64,000 bases of DNA from Phaseolus vulgaris. Lineage: Eukaryota; Streptophyta; Magnoliopsida; Fabales; Fabaceae. Each line of letters opens with the position of its first letter. Position 1 is the first letter of the stretch. Of the stretch, positions 13,529-23,451 are shown one piece after another. The notes below the pieces were generated by a model. It was not told the origin of the DNA, did not search any database, and saw nothing but the letters and a program-made list of their open reading frames with translations. Position numbers and translations under genes: made by a program. Location of the stretch: assembly GCF_000499845.2 (NCBI RefSeq), contig NC_023757.2, forward strand, positions 4,250,118 to 4,314,117. The letters run 5' to 3'.

Positions 13529-15560
13529 AGTACAAAATCACATAAGAATTTATCTATTTCATTTTATATTTAAAGTGTGCATTGTACCAAAGTTCTGTCT
13601 TTTACATTGAATGGAAATGCATGATTTGTTTTCTTTTCTTTTGATATGTTCTGACATATGGGTGAATGTCTAATCATAATCAAGTATACAACGACAAAGA
13701 GGATCTTGGGGTTGTAAATATAGTTACCACAAAAATCTAGAATGTTAGTGTTTCTTTTCATTACACACAATGATTTAAGGGTCCTAAAATGAAGATTGGA
13801 CTTCATTGCTGCACCATAGTTATAAATAAGTGAACACCAACATATTGTTCATCTCAGTTGATCTCAAATTCTTTGATAAGTAGAAAAGCATAATTGAGAA
13901 AAATATGATTAATCAAATTATAGTAAAAATTAATTATTAACAACTCTGATCAGTGTTTTTTCATGAATGAAAAAATTGGGTAACTGCTTTGTTGGTTTTA
14001 AAGTTTATGAACCAGTCAACTTTACACAAATATCAAGGCAAAAACACTTTCTCCATTCCAATCTGCAGGAAGTTGAAAATCCCTTCCTTTTCATTTAACA
14101 AAAATGACGTTTACATTCCAAAATCTCATAACTCACAAAAACAATTTGTAAAATTTAATTGAATTGTTGCATGATATCATACTCATGACTACTTTTCAAA
14201 GGGCTGTATCTGTTAAATGAGAACATATGTCCTAAAAATGAGAATGCATGAATGATTATGAAAATTAAAATTGTTTTCTTACACAAGTGAAGATGTTAAG
14301 GGCTAAAAGTCTATAGCACTTGGTCATAAAGTTATGAACCATCCATTTCAAAAGGGAAATGAATCTCATGCGGTTTCAGAAAGAACTGAGTGTAGTTACT
14401 GATAATTTCACTGTTCATGTAGTTTACCTTCTTTATATATAATCATATATTGAAATTAGAGAATGGCTTAGATCTACGTATTTTTTGAAAACTCTAGAGG
14501 ATCTTAATCCAAAAGGCTAGTACGTAAAATTCATGAATAGTTTTCATCACAGTTTCCCAATTCTATCAACTCATTGGCAAGAGAATTCTGCAGCTGCAAA
14601 ACAAAGACCAGAGCGATTCCTCTCTCTTTAATTTTCATCAGAGCTTATTAAGAGGAGAAAGTTTCACTGTAAAGGAGATATATATTTACAAAACCTTATG
14701 AGGGAATGGAAATTATAGTCATAGAATGTTATTATACAGCAAAACCATTTACCACCGTTTAGATTTTTAATAAAACAAAAGAAAAGGAGAGGTTTTAGCT
14801 TAGTACATATATTAAATATGAACTAATATAAGTATATTTAACCACCAATCTAAACCATAAATTAAAATTCAACCGTGATGAAGAAATAATTAGAGAAGAA
14901 TCATTATGCATGAACTCCAATCGTCATGCTACAATTTTGAATCAAAAAGATCTAGAAGCTGTAGCTGTCATCTAATGAAAACTATACCAAAAACTATGAA
15001 TCTAAAACTGTAAAAGAAAAGAGAGAGGAAAATTGTAGGGAAGATCAAACAAATTTCAAGAAACAAAATCATAAACAAACAACACATCCTTCAGCTAGCC
15101 CTACAAATCAGACACAGGAAACCAAAGACAAAGGAAAGCAACAAAAGTTAAAAAATTCATGAAACACAAACCCCTAAAGAAAAACACAAGCACAAACCAC
15201 TTAATCAGCAGCAAGATGTGAACTTTAAGTAGTCCATGAAACCAGGGAGGGAAAATCAAGAACCCCAGAAAACAAAACACCCTCAGAACTTGAAGAAAAC
15301 CTTGTTTGAGACACAAAATCTGAGTGATAGAAAGAAAAGGTTGATGGGGTTTGGGTATGTAGAAAAGAGAGGTACCTAGGGCCACTGCAGAACTCATAGA
15401 GCTTGCCACGGTTGGAGAAGATAATGAGGGCAACCTCAGCATCACAGAGGACAGAGAGTTCATAAGCCTTCTTGAGCAACCCATTCCTCCTCTTTGCAAA
15501 TGTCACTTGACGGTTTATCTTGTTCTCAATCCTCTTCAGCTCCACCTTTCCCCTACCCAT
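57..15560 (-). CDS. SEP: SEPALLATA-subfamily MADS-box transcription factor (partial, last exon off the left edge)
   Basis: Type II MIKC MADS protein. Family members act in the nucleus as bridging partners in floral organ-identity tetramers and bind CArG boxes. Seven exons were placed by GT/AG sites and unbroken phase: 15560-15376, 7776-7695, 7488-7427, 6225-6126, 1475-1434, 1346-1305, 187-57. Sizes 185, 82, 62, 100, 42, 42 and 131 nt match the usual SEP exon pattern and give 214 codons plus 2 nt. Residues 1-60 are the MADS domain (starts [14 protein letters not shown]), about 61-90 the I region ([11 protein letters not shown]), about 90-171 the K domain with leucine heptads ([45 protein letters not shown]), then the C region with the SEP I motif ([16 protein letters not shown]). 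The SEP II tail must lie left of position 1. Introns 1 and 4 are swollen by transposons but the exons are intact, so the gene looks functional. SEP1/2, SEP4 or FBP9-type membership is unresolved. Confidence 0.93.
1305..1346 (-). CDS. SEP: SEP gene exon 6 (end of K domain)
   Basis: The exon is 42 nt, acceptor CACACAG, donor GTATCC. It encodes [14 protein letters not shown], the last K-box helix. The following intron 6 (1304-188) is about 1.1 kb of AT-rich sequence with no recognisable element. Confidence 0.92.
1434..1475 (-). CDS. SEP: SEP gene exon 5 (K domain)
   Basis: The exon is 42 nt, acceptor TTTGCAG, donor GTGAAC. It encodes [15 protein letters not shown] short intron of 87 nt separates it from exon 6, while intron 4 upstream (6125-1476) carries an inserted LINE. 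Confidence 0.92.
1888..3764 (+). mobile_element. 5'-truncated LINE (non-LTR retrotransposon) in SEP intron 4, with target-site duplication
   Basis: The element body spans about 1900-3752. The duplication AATACTTAGATG flanks it at 1888-1899 and 3753-3764. It begins in the reverse transcriptase just before the catalytic box ([13 protein letters not shown]) and continues through the RT C-terminal segment ([29 protein letters not shown]) into a zinc-binding RT-associated domain ([15 protein letters not shown], about 3215-3265) and the 3' end ([19 protein letters not shown]). Several stops and frameshifts break the frame (about 2138, 2420, 2672, 3170). The 3' end carries the family hairpin AACCACCTCTGAAGTGGTT and an A-rich tail. 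It lies antisense to the host gene. Confidence 0.93.
3765..6125 (-). other. Rest of SEP intron 4
   Basis: This is AT-rich intron sequence without a coding signature or recognisable repeat. Runs of A and T are common. Nothing else can be supported. Confidence 0.6.
6126..6225 (-). CDS. SEP: SEP gene exon 4 (K domain)
   Basis: The exon is 100 nt, acceptor TGTGTAG, donor GTACCTC. It finishes the split Arg codon and encodes [18 protein letters not shown], then [15 protein letters not shown]. These are the core amphipathic K-box helices used for dimer and tetramer formation. Confidence 0.93.
7427..7488 (-). CDS. SEP: SEP gene exon 3 (start of K domain)
   Basis: The exon is 62 nt after acceptor TGTGCAG, with donor GTAGAA. 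It encodes [20 protein letters not shown] and two bases of the following Arg codon. The YLKLK motif opens the K domain. Confidence 0.92.
7695..7776 (-). CDS. SEP: SEP gene exon 2 (I region)
   Basis: The exon is 82 nt. The acceptor TTTCAG precedes CATGACC, and the donor is GTTCATC. It encodes [20 protein letters not shown] and on to IETQ, completing the split serine codon from exon 1. TLERY-RCSYG is the usual SEP I-region signature. Confidence 0.92.
8641..8785. repeat. Short tandem repeats in SEP intron 1
   Basis: The 10-mer CCTACTATAT occurs three times perfectly at 8641-8670. Directly after it, a unit of about 54 bp beginning CATATAAACAAAAGG is repeated at 8686 and 8740, and the aligned first 40 or so bases differ at one position. 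The block abuts the 3' edge of the minus-strand copia remnant that starts near 8800. Confidence 0.8.
8800..9265 (-). pseudogene. Ty1/copia RNase H fragment, antisense half of a nested cluster
   Basis: Read on the minus strand with a few frameshifts, this encodes the end of a copia polyprotein: a DAD-type start, a YYVYVGNNLVSW-like segment, an EVEYRSLAL-like segment near 9120, [16 protein letters not shown] near 8980-8930, and an LTKPLS-like tail near 8870. These are hallmarks of copia RNase H. Stops interrupt the frame. It belongs with the minus-strand gag at 10230-11160, and a plus-strand gag piece sits between them. Confidence 0.75.
9290..10190 (+). pseudogene. Ty1/copia gag plus start of protease, inserted in opposite orientation
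   Basis: Starting near 9312 the frame reads [20 protein letters not shown], a typical copia Gag start. It then jumps from LWEAVEED to [11 protein letters not shown] near 9441, where related Gags have several dozen more residues, so an internal deletion is likely. A stop at 9618 and a frameshift lead into [12 protein letters not shown]. Two CCHC zinc knuckles follow ([14 protein letters not shown] about 9844-9885; [14 protein letters not shown] about 9908-9950), then the protease active site [13 protein letters not shown] near 10078-10116. Coding similarity ends abruptly at about 10190. No integrase or RT follows. Confidence 0.85.
10230..11160 (-). pseudogene. Ty1/copia gag of a second family, minus strand
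   Basis: The minus-strand frame starts at 11158 with MAFTSFSL and reaches [15 protein letters not shown] (near 11060), a copia Gag N-terminal signature. Further segments at 10868-10629 resemble the [10 protein letters not shown] part of Gag. A zinc knuckle [10 protein letters not shown] lies near 10315-10265, with its last Cys replaced by Tyr. A PBS-like TGATATTCAAAA lies just upstream of the start (about 11180-11192), and the sequence to about 11400 may be the remains of its 5' LTR. Together with 8800-9265 it is one broken element. Confidence 0.75.
11400..15375 (-). other. 5' part of SEP intron 1
   Basis: About 4 kb of AT-rich intron without coding signature. It contains an (AT)n microsatellite at about 13494-13524 and a perfect short inverted repeat at 12148-12169. 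Large first introns of floral MADS genes often carry regulatory sites, but none can be named from this sequence. Confidence 0.55.
13494..13524. repeat. (AT)n microsatellite
   Basis: About 15 uninterrupted AT units in SEP intron 1. Confidence 0.9.
15376..15560 (-). CDS. SEP: SEP gene exon 1 (MADS domain)
   Basis: The exon is 185 nt. It opens with the conserved [10 protein letters not shown] start and ends in the middle of the codon after YEFCSGP, followed by the donor GTACCT. The start is fixed by family conservation. An antisense reading frame over 15101-15499 is a shadow of this exon. Confidence 0.95.
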
Positions 15561-15711
15561 ATTATTGTTGCAAATTTCTTTATATCTCTTTCCACAAATA
15601 AAACTAAACTTGCTTTTTCAGAATAGCAGATGGAAAAGCAGCATAATTCTAGATTAGATATTTTTTTCCAGCTATTTTCTGCAAATTTCCCTTCCCCCTC
15701 TTGTTTGTGTG

Positions 15712-15722
15712 AATATATAAGC
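15712..15722 (-). promoter_or_regulatory. TATA-like box of the SEP gene
   Basis: On the minus strand CTTATATATTC lies about 155 bp upstream of the ATG, which would give a 5' UTR of roughly 120-130 nt. No perfect CArG box was seen close by. CCTATGATGG at 15779-15788 is a one-off match. Confidence 0.45.
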
Positions 15723-16022
15723 TAGCTTATCACATGATATGCTATGATCTGTCTCTCAGTTTTAGTAGGTATGGTATACCTATGATGGATGCGTAGTGGA
15801 AGATGAGAATATCAGCCCTTTTGTAAAGCAACCAAGTAGAACTAGAAAGTAACCACACCATTCATTACATCTCACTTCAATTCCTAGATTTCACATCTAA
15901 TGCCACTGTAACTAGGTAGTTCCACACATTTTCACCATCAAAAAAGTTTCATTTTCATATATTTTACTTTATAGTGAGATATTCCTCAACTCAACCTAAG
16001 TCATCATATTTGGTTTTCAACA

Positions 16023-16232
16023 TTTAGTTTCTAATTTTTTCATCAGCAACCAAAAATATATATACACAAAACCATTTCAGAGGTGATTCAACCCTTATAA
16101 AAAAAAGTACGAACCACCTAATTACATAACACTTCTAAAACATCTAAGAAACAAAGCAGCTTCTGACATAACTTAACAAAATCTGATCTTCATAAAACCC
16201 AGAAACACATAACCTAACATCTTTAGTTTCTA
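16023..16232 (-). mobile_element. Very short LINE 3'-end insertion with target duplication
   Basis: The minus strand reads TATAAGGGTTGAATCACCTC followed by TGAAATGG and a T/A-rich tail, the same 3' terminus as the LINE in intron 4. The flanking duplication TTTAGTTTCTA is at 16023-16033 and 16222-16232, so the inserted piece is only about 188 bp. It lies about 0.5 kb upstream of the SEP start codon, in the proximal promoter region. Confidence 0.75.
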
Positions 16233-16239
16233 TATTTTT

Positions 16240-17135
16240 CAATCCAAAGGATCATAGGTTTCTTACGTTAAACCAAATAGTAGAAACAGATCTTAAGACT
16301 TTTATATGATGACAAACTCAGACATCTTTTACATGGTTTTAAAAGTAGTTAAAAGTTAAACAATTTTATGATGTACAAGAATTTTTAGCTAAATAAAATA
16401 ACTGAGTAAAAAAAGTAGAGTTTCAATAAATTCTATTATAGTTTCTATATATATGATAATTAATCTCTTTAAAAATAGAAGTAGAAGTATATTATACCCG
16501 TTTTTCTATGATGCTGTGTCGTGCAAGTATGTACTATTTCAGTTTCACTCACCTGGTAAACTTCACGCCAAGAGTTAAGAAAATTGGTATAAATTTCTCC
16601 ACGTCTTGGATTTTATTCATGTGTTAACCCTCTCTCCATTTTATGACAAAACTGTGTAATTAGTAAACTCTTGGTAACTGAATCATAATTTTCAGAAGGA
16701 AATGTTAACATTTTTATTTATTTATTTTGGTAGATACAATAAAGATGTAACTTGTTAACATGTAATTTTATTCTGTAAAATTAATTGGCTGCTTGATTTA
16801 ACGCCATTTATGCAAGCTACACCACAATGAAATTTAATGCTTGTACGAAAAGGTAAAATATTCCCTCACTCTTTTAATCTGGAATTTCAATTTTGATTAT
16901 GGGTGAATTTAATTTAATTTGATAATTGTTATATTAATTCCAATTTGAATAGCTTCTGAAGTGATGATTACGTTTATTTTAATTCAATGCTATACCTTCC
17001 TGCTTTAAAAGTCAAAAGGGAAGCCAGCCAAATTTTTTTTAGCACTTGTTCAATTTGTGTTATTGACAGACCCAAAATCACCATGGTTCTTTCGATACCA
17101 AATGGTTAAATGTGACTGTTATACATTATTAAAAA
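16240..17135. other. Upstream intergenic stretch
   Basis: AT-rich sequence upstream of the SEP gene with no coding signal and no recognised repeat. Confidence 0.5.
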
Positions 17136-17139
17136 TTAT

Positions 17140-17395
17140 TAAATAAAAATAATTTTTGAATAAAAATAATTAATTATTATATTAACTAAATTATATATTA
17201 TTTTATAAATTTAAAAAATTATTAGTTTTTAAAGTAATTTTTATTGTTGATAAATAATTTTTAAAATTAGTATTTAATTAACTATCAAAGTTTTAAAATT
17301 TTGGTAGCTAATTATATATCAATTTAGAAACTATTTATTAATAATATAAACTAATTTAGAAACTACTAATTTTTTTAGTATCTAAAATAGTTTCC
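17140..17395. mobile_element. Remnant of a palindromic CACTA-end MITE
   Basis: Motifs of the fold-back family (TAACTAAATTA, TAGTTTTTAAAGT, GGTAGCTAATTA, AACTAATTTAGAAACTA) occur in the usual order, but the terminal repeats are missing. The right end is cut off next to the LTR that begins near 17400. Confidence 0.6.
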
Positions 17396-17399
17396 TACT

Positions 17400-17956
17400 G
17401 ATGAAAATCATTCGGCCTTGAAACTTTCAATTAAGAAGAATGGAGGAGATAAAAACCCCACAAAAGAAGAACCAACATTTGAGAGAAGAATGTAAAAATC
17501 TTTTCCTTCTTTTAGTATAGTATTAAGAAGAGAGTTTACATATTCACCTACAAGGCAATATGGCCAAGCAACAAGTAGAGGAGTATTGGAGGTTATAAAC
17601 ACTTGAAAAATAAAATAATTAAGCAATGTGAGACTTGTTTTGCATGAAGTGAAGAAATTACAAGTAGAGTTGCATTTTGCACAATTAGTGCATGAAGTGT
17701 TTTGAGACTCTCCTCTTATAAATATAGGCTTACCCCCTTCTTGTACTCACTTTGAAAATGAATAAGAATTGGACTTGCATAAAATTTTATCTTTTTTGTT
17801 TTTCAAAGTCACTTAAAAGTGGAAGTATTCTTCTCCTAGGTTCTCCACCAAGGAACCTTCCTTGGAAGTGGGTACCTCTCAAGTTTCTCTTTTGAAGCTT
17901 GGAGAAAAGTTTGAACTTATTTTGAGTCTTTCACCGATGCTTGAAGGGTGCTTACA
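17400..17956 (+). mobile_element. Probable LTR of a Ty3/gypsy-type element
   Basis: A TATA box (TTATAAATATAGG at 17716-17728) is followed by a C-rich stretch and CTTGTACTCAC, the layout of an LTR promoter with a U5. The right boundary is set at CTTACA (17956), a few bases before TTGGCATCAAGAG, which resembles a primer-binding site. The left boundary is approximate. The element is plus-oriented. The same core promoter layout recurs at about 34.5 and 48.1 kb. Confidence 0.6.
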
Positions 17957-19205
17957 TTAGTTGGCATCAAGAGTCGAGTCTTGAAAGAGGTCTTCAAGAG
18001 ATAAGTTGTTTTTTCTTGTCTTATTTTTCGTCTTGTCCATATTTGCTTGAGTTTAGGATAGTTTTATATCCATGTTTTTCGTGCTTAATTGGTTCAATTG
18101 CTTGTTCCATTATGGAATCAATTATTAGGATTTTCTATTGCATGTCCTTGTCTTAGATTTTTAAATTTGTTTACTTAGTTTGAATTTTTGAATCCTTCAT
18201 GTTTTGTGTAGGGTATGTTTATTCCTTTACATGTCATAAATTCTTAGAAGTTGTCATTTTTTTTTCTTTACACAAAACTTCTTAAAAACAACAAAACATG
18301 TTACCCAAAATTTCCTAGGTTGATTTTCCTCGTTGTTTAAGTTCTTTTTCTTTTAGTTCATAAGCAATAATAATAATAATAATAATCCATAAAAAAAAAT
18401 GCAATAAAACCATGCCATTCCATGCCATGTGTTTGTAAAATTGTTTTGCTTAATTCCTCTACAATGTGAGTTTACAATTAGATTATTAGTAAGCATCTTA
18501 ATACAAAATTCCGTTGTGCCTTGAAGTCTTGTTCAAATTTTCTTTGGATTTTTTAAGTTTCTTCTTCACTAGTAGATTTGTGTAATTTGATCTAGATTGA
18601 AAAAATTATTCTGGCATAATTTTGTGTTCAATATAAGTGAAATTTTATATTGAGAGCTTCAACATGTCAATGATGTTGCGTTAAAAAGGAACGTCCAAAA
18701 ACAAAATAGAAAAAAAAAATCGTAAAAGCCTAGACGTTGTATGTTTAGAAACCTTGCGCGAGAAAGTTTCATAGCTATCAAGTTTTGAATTATTTGGATT
18801 AATACAGTCCATATTTTGAGCTGAAAATTTGAGCCTAAGTTCCTTACTGTGCTAGGCATTGGTAAACAAAATTTGGGAGAAAATTGATCTAGAAAAAATT
18901 TACACAATTTTTGGAAGTAAAATTGCCAGAACTGTTACAAGTGCTATCAAACTCTAAAATTGGTGCGCAATTGGCTCTCATTGTTTGATTTGTTTCAATT
19001 AGTTTTGTGTGCCATTTGATCTGGAATTTTGTGCTCAGATTACCTATCATGTTATGACGTTGTGGTTAAAATTTAAGCATCAAATTCGATCTAGAAAAAT
19101 TTGTGATGCCTTCATATGTGGAAAAAGTGTTAAACAAGGGGCTTTGATGTCTCCAAATCCAAGTGGAATGCATGAAGATCTTTGTTGTTGGTTGTGTGTG
19201 TGTGT
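17957..19205 (+). mobile_element. Non-coding leader-like region of the same LTR element
   Basis: T-rich, G-poor sequence with repeated phrases such as TTTGATCTGGAATTTTGTGC and ATTCGATCTAGAAAAATTTG and no open frame. It looks like the long untranslated leader of plant gypsy elements and resembles 33600-36240. No gag or pol follows. Similarity switches to a minus-strand LINE near 19205. Confidence 0.45.
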
Positions 19206-21420
19206 CTAAACTAGTTGAATTTGTTAATCCACTCTTAGTAGCAATTGTATTAGTCAACAACCTCCAAGTTGTAACTTGCATTGAAGGGAAAGCCTTTAAC
19301 TTCCAAAAATCCGCAAAAAAATCCCCAACACCACCTTGCTCAACCCCTTTAGATGATTATAAGTTGCATTCACCGTGTCAATTGTAAACATTGCATCCCT
19401 CCAAATCCACTTCTCAGTCATGCCTTCACCCTCTTCCACTTACCTCTTATTATCCAACAACTACGAGAGTTGATCAACTTGACTAGATTCCCACACAAAA
19501 AGAGCCCTTCTCCACCCTAGCTTCCACGAGCAATAATTGTCATTCCAAGCACCAACTTGTAATAAAGTGCGACCAACATCTAAAGAGACCGAGAACAACC
19601 TTGGAGACTTTTACTTTAAGGATTCATTATCCACCCACTTATCCTCCTAGAACTTAAATTTATTTCCCATATCCTTATACCCACCTTCCTTTGTCTTTGA
19701 AATCATTACCCCATTCCACTAATTTCCAAACTTTCTCAAGATCCCTCCACCATATCGATTCCTTGTTGATACAAGCTTGGGACCTTAAATTCCTCCAACC
19801 CCCATACTTTGAAACTAAAATCTCCTTCCAAAAACCACTCTCTTGAGACATAAGTCTCCAAATCCACTTACCCAAAAGAGCATAGTTAAACCTTCCTATG
19901 TCTATAACCCCTAAACTTCATTTTTTTTCCTTCAGCTCACATACCTTATTCCACGCCACCTAAGCAATTTTCCTTCCCTCTGAGCCCCAACCTCATAAAA
20001 AATTATTTTATATCCTTTCCACTTCCTTCAACACAGTAACCGACATATGAAAGATAGACATGTAAAAGGTGCCGTCATAATTCCACAATTAAGAATTGTT
20101 GCAAAACCCATAATCTGATTAGCACTCACACTCACCACTCCACATCCTTACTCTTGGAATAATTAACTTTAAGCCCAGAAGAAAGTTCAAAATACTTCAA
20201 AAATTTTTTAAAGTCATAACACTCTGAATATCGGCTTTACATAAAAAGAGAGTGTCATCTGTGTACTGCAACATATTCACATTTATCCACCTTACACCAA
20301 CCTCAACTTACTCCAACAACTTCTTCTCTTATGCCTGTCTAACCAGCCCTACCAACCCCTCGACTACAATTAGAAAGAGGAAGGGTGCTAACGGATCCCC
20401 TTACCTTAGGCCCTTTATTGGATTGAATTCAATAGTTGGATAATCATTTGCCAACATTGAAATCGAAGAAGATTCAAGACAATATTTTATCCATTCAATC
20501 CACTTTTCGCAGAATCCCATTCTTCCTAACATATAAAACAATAACTCCCACCTAACCAAATCATAAGTTTTCTCATAGTCCACCTTAAAAAGCACACACT
20601 TTTTCTTTTTCCTCTTGGCTTCCTCAAGGGTCTCATTACCTACCAACACACTGTCCAACAACCTCCTTCCTTCAAGAAAGGCAGATTGTCTATGATCAAT
20701 AACTTTATCTAAAACCCTTTTCAACCTTTAGGAAAGAATTTTAGCCACAATTTTATACAAACATCCCACAAGAGAGATCGATCTAAATTCATTTAGATGT
20801 TTTGGATTTGCAACCTTTGGGACTAATGTAATAAAAGATGCATTAGTTCCTTTTGGCCAGCTACCACCCTCAACAAAGCTTTGTACCACTCTCAAAATAT
20901 CACCCTTTATAATGTCCCAGCTGAATTTTATAAACCCAAAATTGAATCCATCTGAACCAGGACTTTTACCACTATCACAAATTCAAACCGCCTCCTTAAC
21001 ATTGACTTCAGATATAGTTCCTACCAACATATCGTTATCCTCTCTAGTGACACCCTTAAAGTTAATGTTGTCCAATCTAACTTGTAAATATCCCCCCTAT
21101 GAACCTTTCCTCAAAAAACACCTTCACCCTTTTTTAACTTCCATCGGGTCTTCACACAATTGTTCTCCATCCTTAATCCCGTTAAGTCCATTTTGCATCC
21201 TCCTCCACTTAATTTTAGAGTGATAATATTTTGTATTCAAATCATCCAGTTTTAACCAATTCATCCTTGTTTTTTGTTGCAAAATCGCCTCTTACTTAGC
21301 TTTCCTCAATTCTGCCAAGAGTCGCTTTCTTTCTTCTCTACCTTCCACATTAACATCTCCAAAAACTGTTTTATTTCAACTCCTTATGTCGAATTTTAAC
21401 CTCTTCAATTTTTCCTTCAG
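19205..21420 (-). mobile_element. LINE fragment with reverse transcriptase and zinc-binding segment
   Basis: The longest LINE remnant here. In minus-strand order it has the RT palm entry (about 20725-20850), SAFLEGRRLLDSVLVGNETL and the motif A region FKVDYEKTYDLV (20700-20560), GLRQGDPLAPFLF-like motif B near 20400, a YTDDTLF variant of the catalytic YADD box near 20255, and an RT-associated zinc-domain segment ending with TTWRLLTNTIATK near 19240. The Ala to Thr change in the YxDD box and many stops show it is dead. It lacks the family 3' tail, so it was cut at about 19205 by a later rearrangement. Confidence 0.88.
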
Positions 21421-21509
21421 AACGTATAAACCATTAAAATTATTTATATTTTTAAAATTATTAATATTGTTAATAAAAATATTTATATTAATAATTAAAA
21501 ATAATATTG

Positions 21510-21749
21510 AATTTATTTTAGATATAGATTCGTGAGTAAAATTTGTAGAGAATGTAAAATTTACCGATGGATAGAGATATGTGGATAAGAATTTGTAGTT
21601 TAAACTAAATTTACTTATAGATTGAGATCCGTAGGTAATGTTGAATTTACTTACAGATAAGTGAATAATATCCGTAGAAATACTGGATTTACCTACGGAT
21701 TCAGGTCCGTGAATAAAAAATCCATCAATAAATCTAATTTTTTGTAGTG
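21510..21749. mobile_element. Terminal end of a CACTA (En/Spm) DNA transposon with subterminal repeats
   Basis: The segment ends TTTTTTGTAGTG, the reverse complement of a CACTACAAAAAA terminal inverted repeat. Upstream are at least four degenerate copies of a motif like ATTTACCTACGGAT followed by TCCGTAGGTAA, spaced about 45-60 bp (near 21560, 21610, 21650, 21695). Such subterminal arrays are the transposase-binding regions of CACTA elements. The opposite end was not found; the adjoining LINE may have inserted into or replaced it. Confidence 0.7.
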
Positions 21750-21762
21750 CTTGAAAACCATT

Positions 21763-21764
<2 letters not shown>

Positions 21765-21822
<58 letters not shown>
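21765..21822. repeat. (AT)n microsatellite
   Basis: The longest AT dinucleotide run of the window, about 58 bp, starting 16 bp after the CACTA terminus. Confidence 0.95.
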
Positions 21823-21825
<3 letters not shown>

Positions 21826-21829
21826 ACTG

Positions 21830-23440
21830 ATCAATTTTAGATATGGAAATTTTTAATTTGTATGAATTCTTTGAACTTCAATCCATAGAAAAGATAGAAA
21901 AATGTGGGGAAAAAATGAAGATTAAAGTAGACTATATATAAACCATGAATTAAAAATCATATTTGCTTGAAACCTCATATTTATGCATGAGTATAACTCA
22001 CAACATTGTGACATAATTAATATAAAACATCACTAATCATATTAATTGAGTCTTTCATTGACAATTAACAATTATTTATTTGGAAGACAATTAAAAGTTA
22101 ATTAAAAAAAAACTTAAAGGTATTGTAAGTAGTTATAATAATAAAGATGTTTGCAGAGAAGTAAAGTAGATTACAGTTAGTAGGTGTCAAAAAGGGCATG
22201 GTGTTGCAGAAGAAATGAGATACCTAGGAAGAAGAAGACAATATATAATAAAATCAGTGATGTACAAACACACATCCTATCATATCATGTCTCAAAGGAC
22301 TGTAAGTTTGTTGCTGCCTCAACTCATAGAATAGGTGCCCAGGGCTAGCTGCTGCATGCCTCAGTACAATTTTTCTTTTTAACAAATTTTTTAATCACTA
22401 TTCAAAATTATTATTATTTTTTAAATACACAACTCTACTGTACAATGGATTAAAGGGAGATTTTTTTTTCAAGTGGTATAATTTTGGGAAACAATTCCCT
22501 GAACAGAATCCTCTGGGCTTTATTTACCCAACTATCGAAATTTGTTCATGATGAGAAATTTGACTTTTAGTTTAGAAAATTGAATTTTTACTTTTGTTTT
22601 TCTATTTGTGCAAACAAAAAATGTTATTATAATTTAGTTTAAGGCAGTCGAATTTTGGGAATATTTTTTTTTATAATAAATGGGAGCAGAAGAAGATATT
22701 TCGGTGGGTGATTGAAATTAGGTTTTAAAAAAAAAAAAATTTGTTTTTCAGTTTTCGATTTGACATGTGAATTTTGTAATAGGAAAATAGTTTTGAAAAT
22801 TGGTTTCTGATGTTTCAATTTTTATTTTTTATTTTTGGTATTGGAGTAAAAGTGATGTGAGTTTTTTCTGTGGTGGGTGACTTGTAAAAACTTAATTTGT
22901 TTTATTTTCAGTATTGGAGTAGAGTAGGTAGGTACGAGTCTTGGTTTAGTAAGTTATCATAATTTTAATATTTATTTTTTATTTATTTTGGTGTCTAAAA
23001 CTTCATCCAAAATAAATTTTATGGTGAATGGATTATTCGAAATTAAAAAAAATATTATCCATAAAAAGTATTTTCAAAAATTTAATTAAAAATAGAGAAA
23101 ATAAATTTTAAGTGAGAGAAAATTTGTTATTTAATTATATAAGGTTGAATATAATTTTGTTTCATAGAGTATTAAAATATTTTAAAATTTGAAAATAGAA
23201 GTACATACATATAAACTTTGAAAGTTAAAAATTAAAAATAATTAAAATTTTAAATGATTTTAAGAAATGCAGTTGGAAACATTAATAAATTAAAAAATTT
23301 AATTTTAATTTTATACACTAAAAAATAAATGTATTGGTTATGAAAAAAATAGAAATATTTGTAGTTGTTAAAAAAATAGAAATATATTTGTAGTCATTAA
23401 GTCGGTTCTTTCTTCTATCCCGTGTTTCTATTTATCTATG
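21830..23440. other. Intergenic AT-rich stretch with a more complex island
   Basis: Mostly AT-rich and featureless. A higher-complexity patch at about 22180-22360 (contains GTTGCTGCCTCAACTCATAG and GGTGCCCAGGGCTAGCTGC) has no open frame or hairpin I could recognise. Confidence 0.45.
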
Positions 23441-23451
23441 TATAAGTTCTC

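Noticed and set aside
15101..15499. 132-codon minus-strand frame over the MADS exon
   Set aside because: It is an alternative frame of SEP exon 1 and the start of intron 1. The MADS frame is the conserved one.
22180..22360. Possible microRNA precursor
   Set aside because: I tested the text against common plant miRNA sequences from memory and looked for a complementary arm; neither was found.
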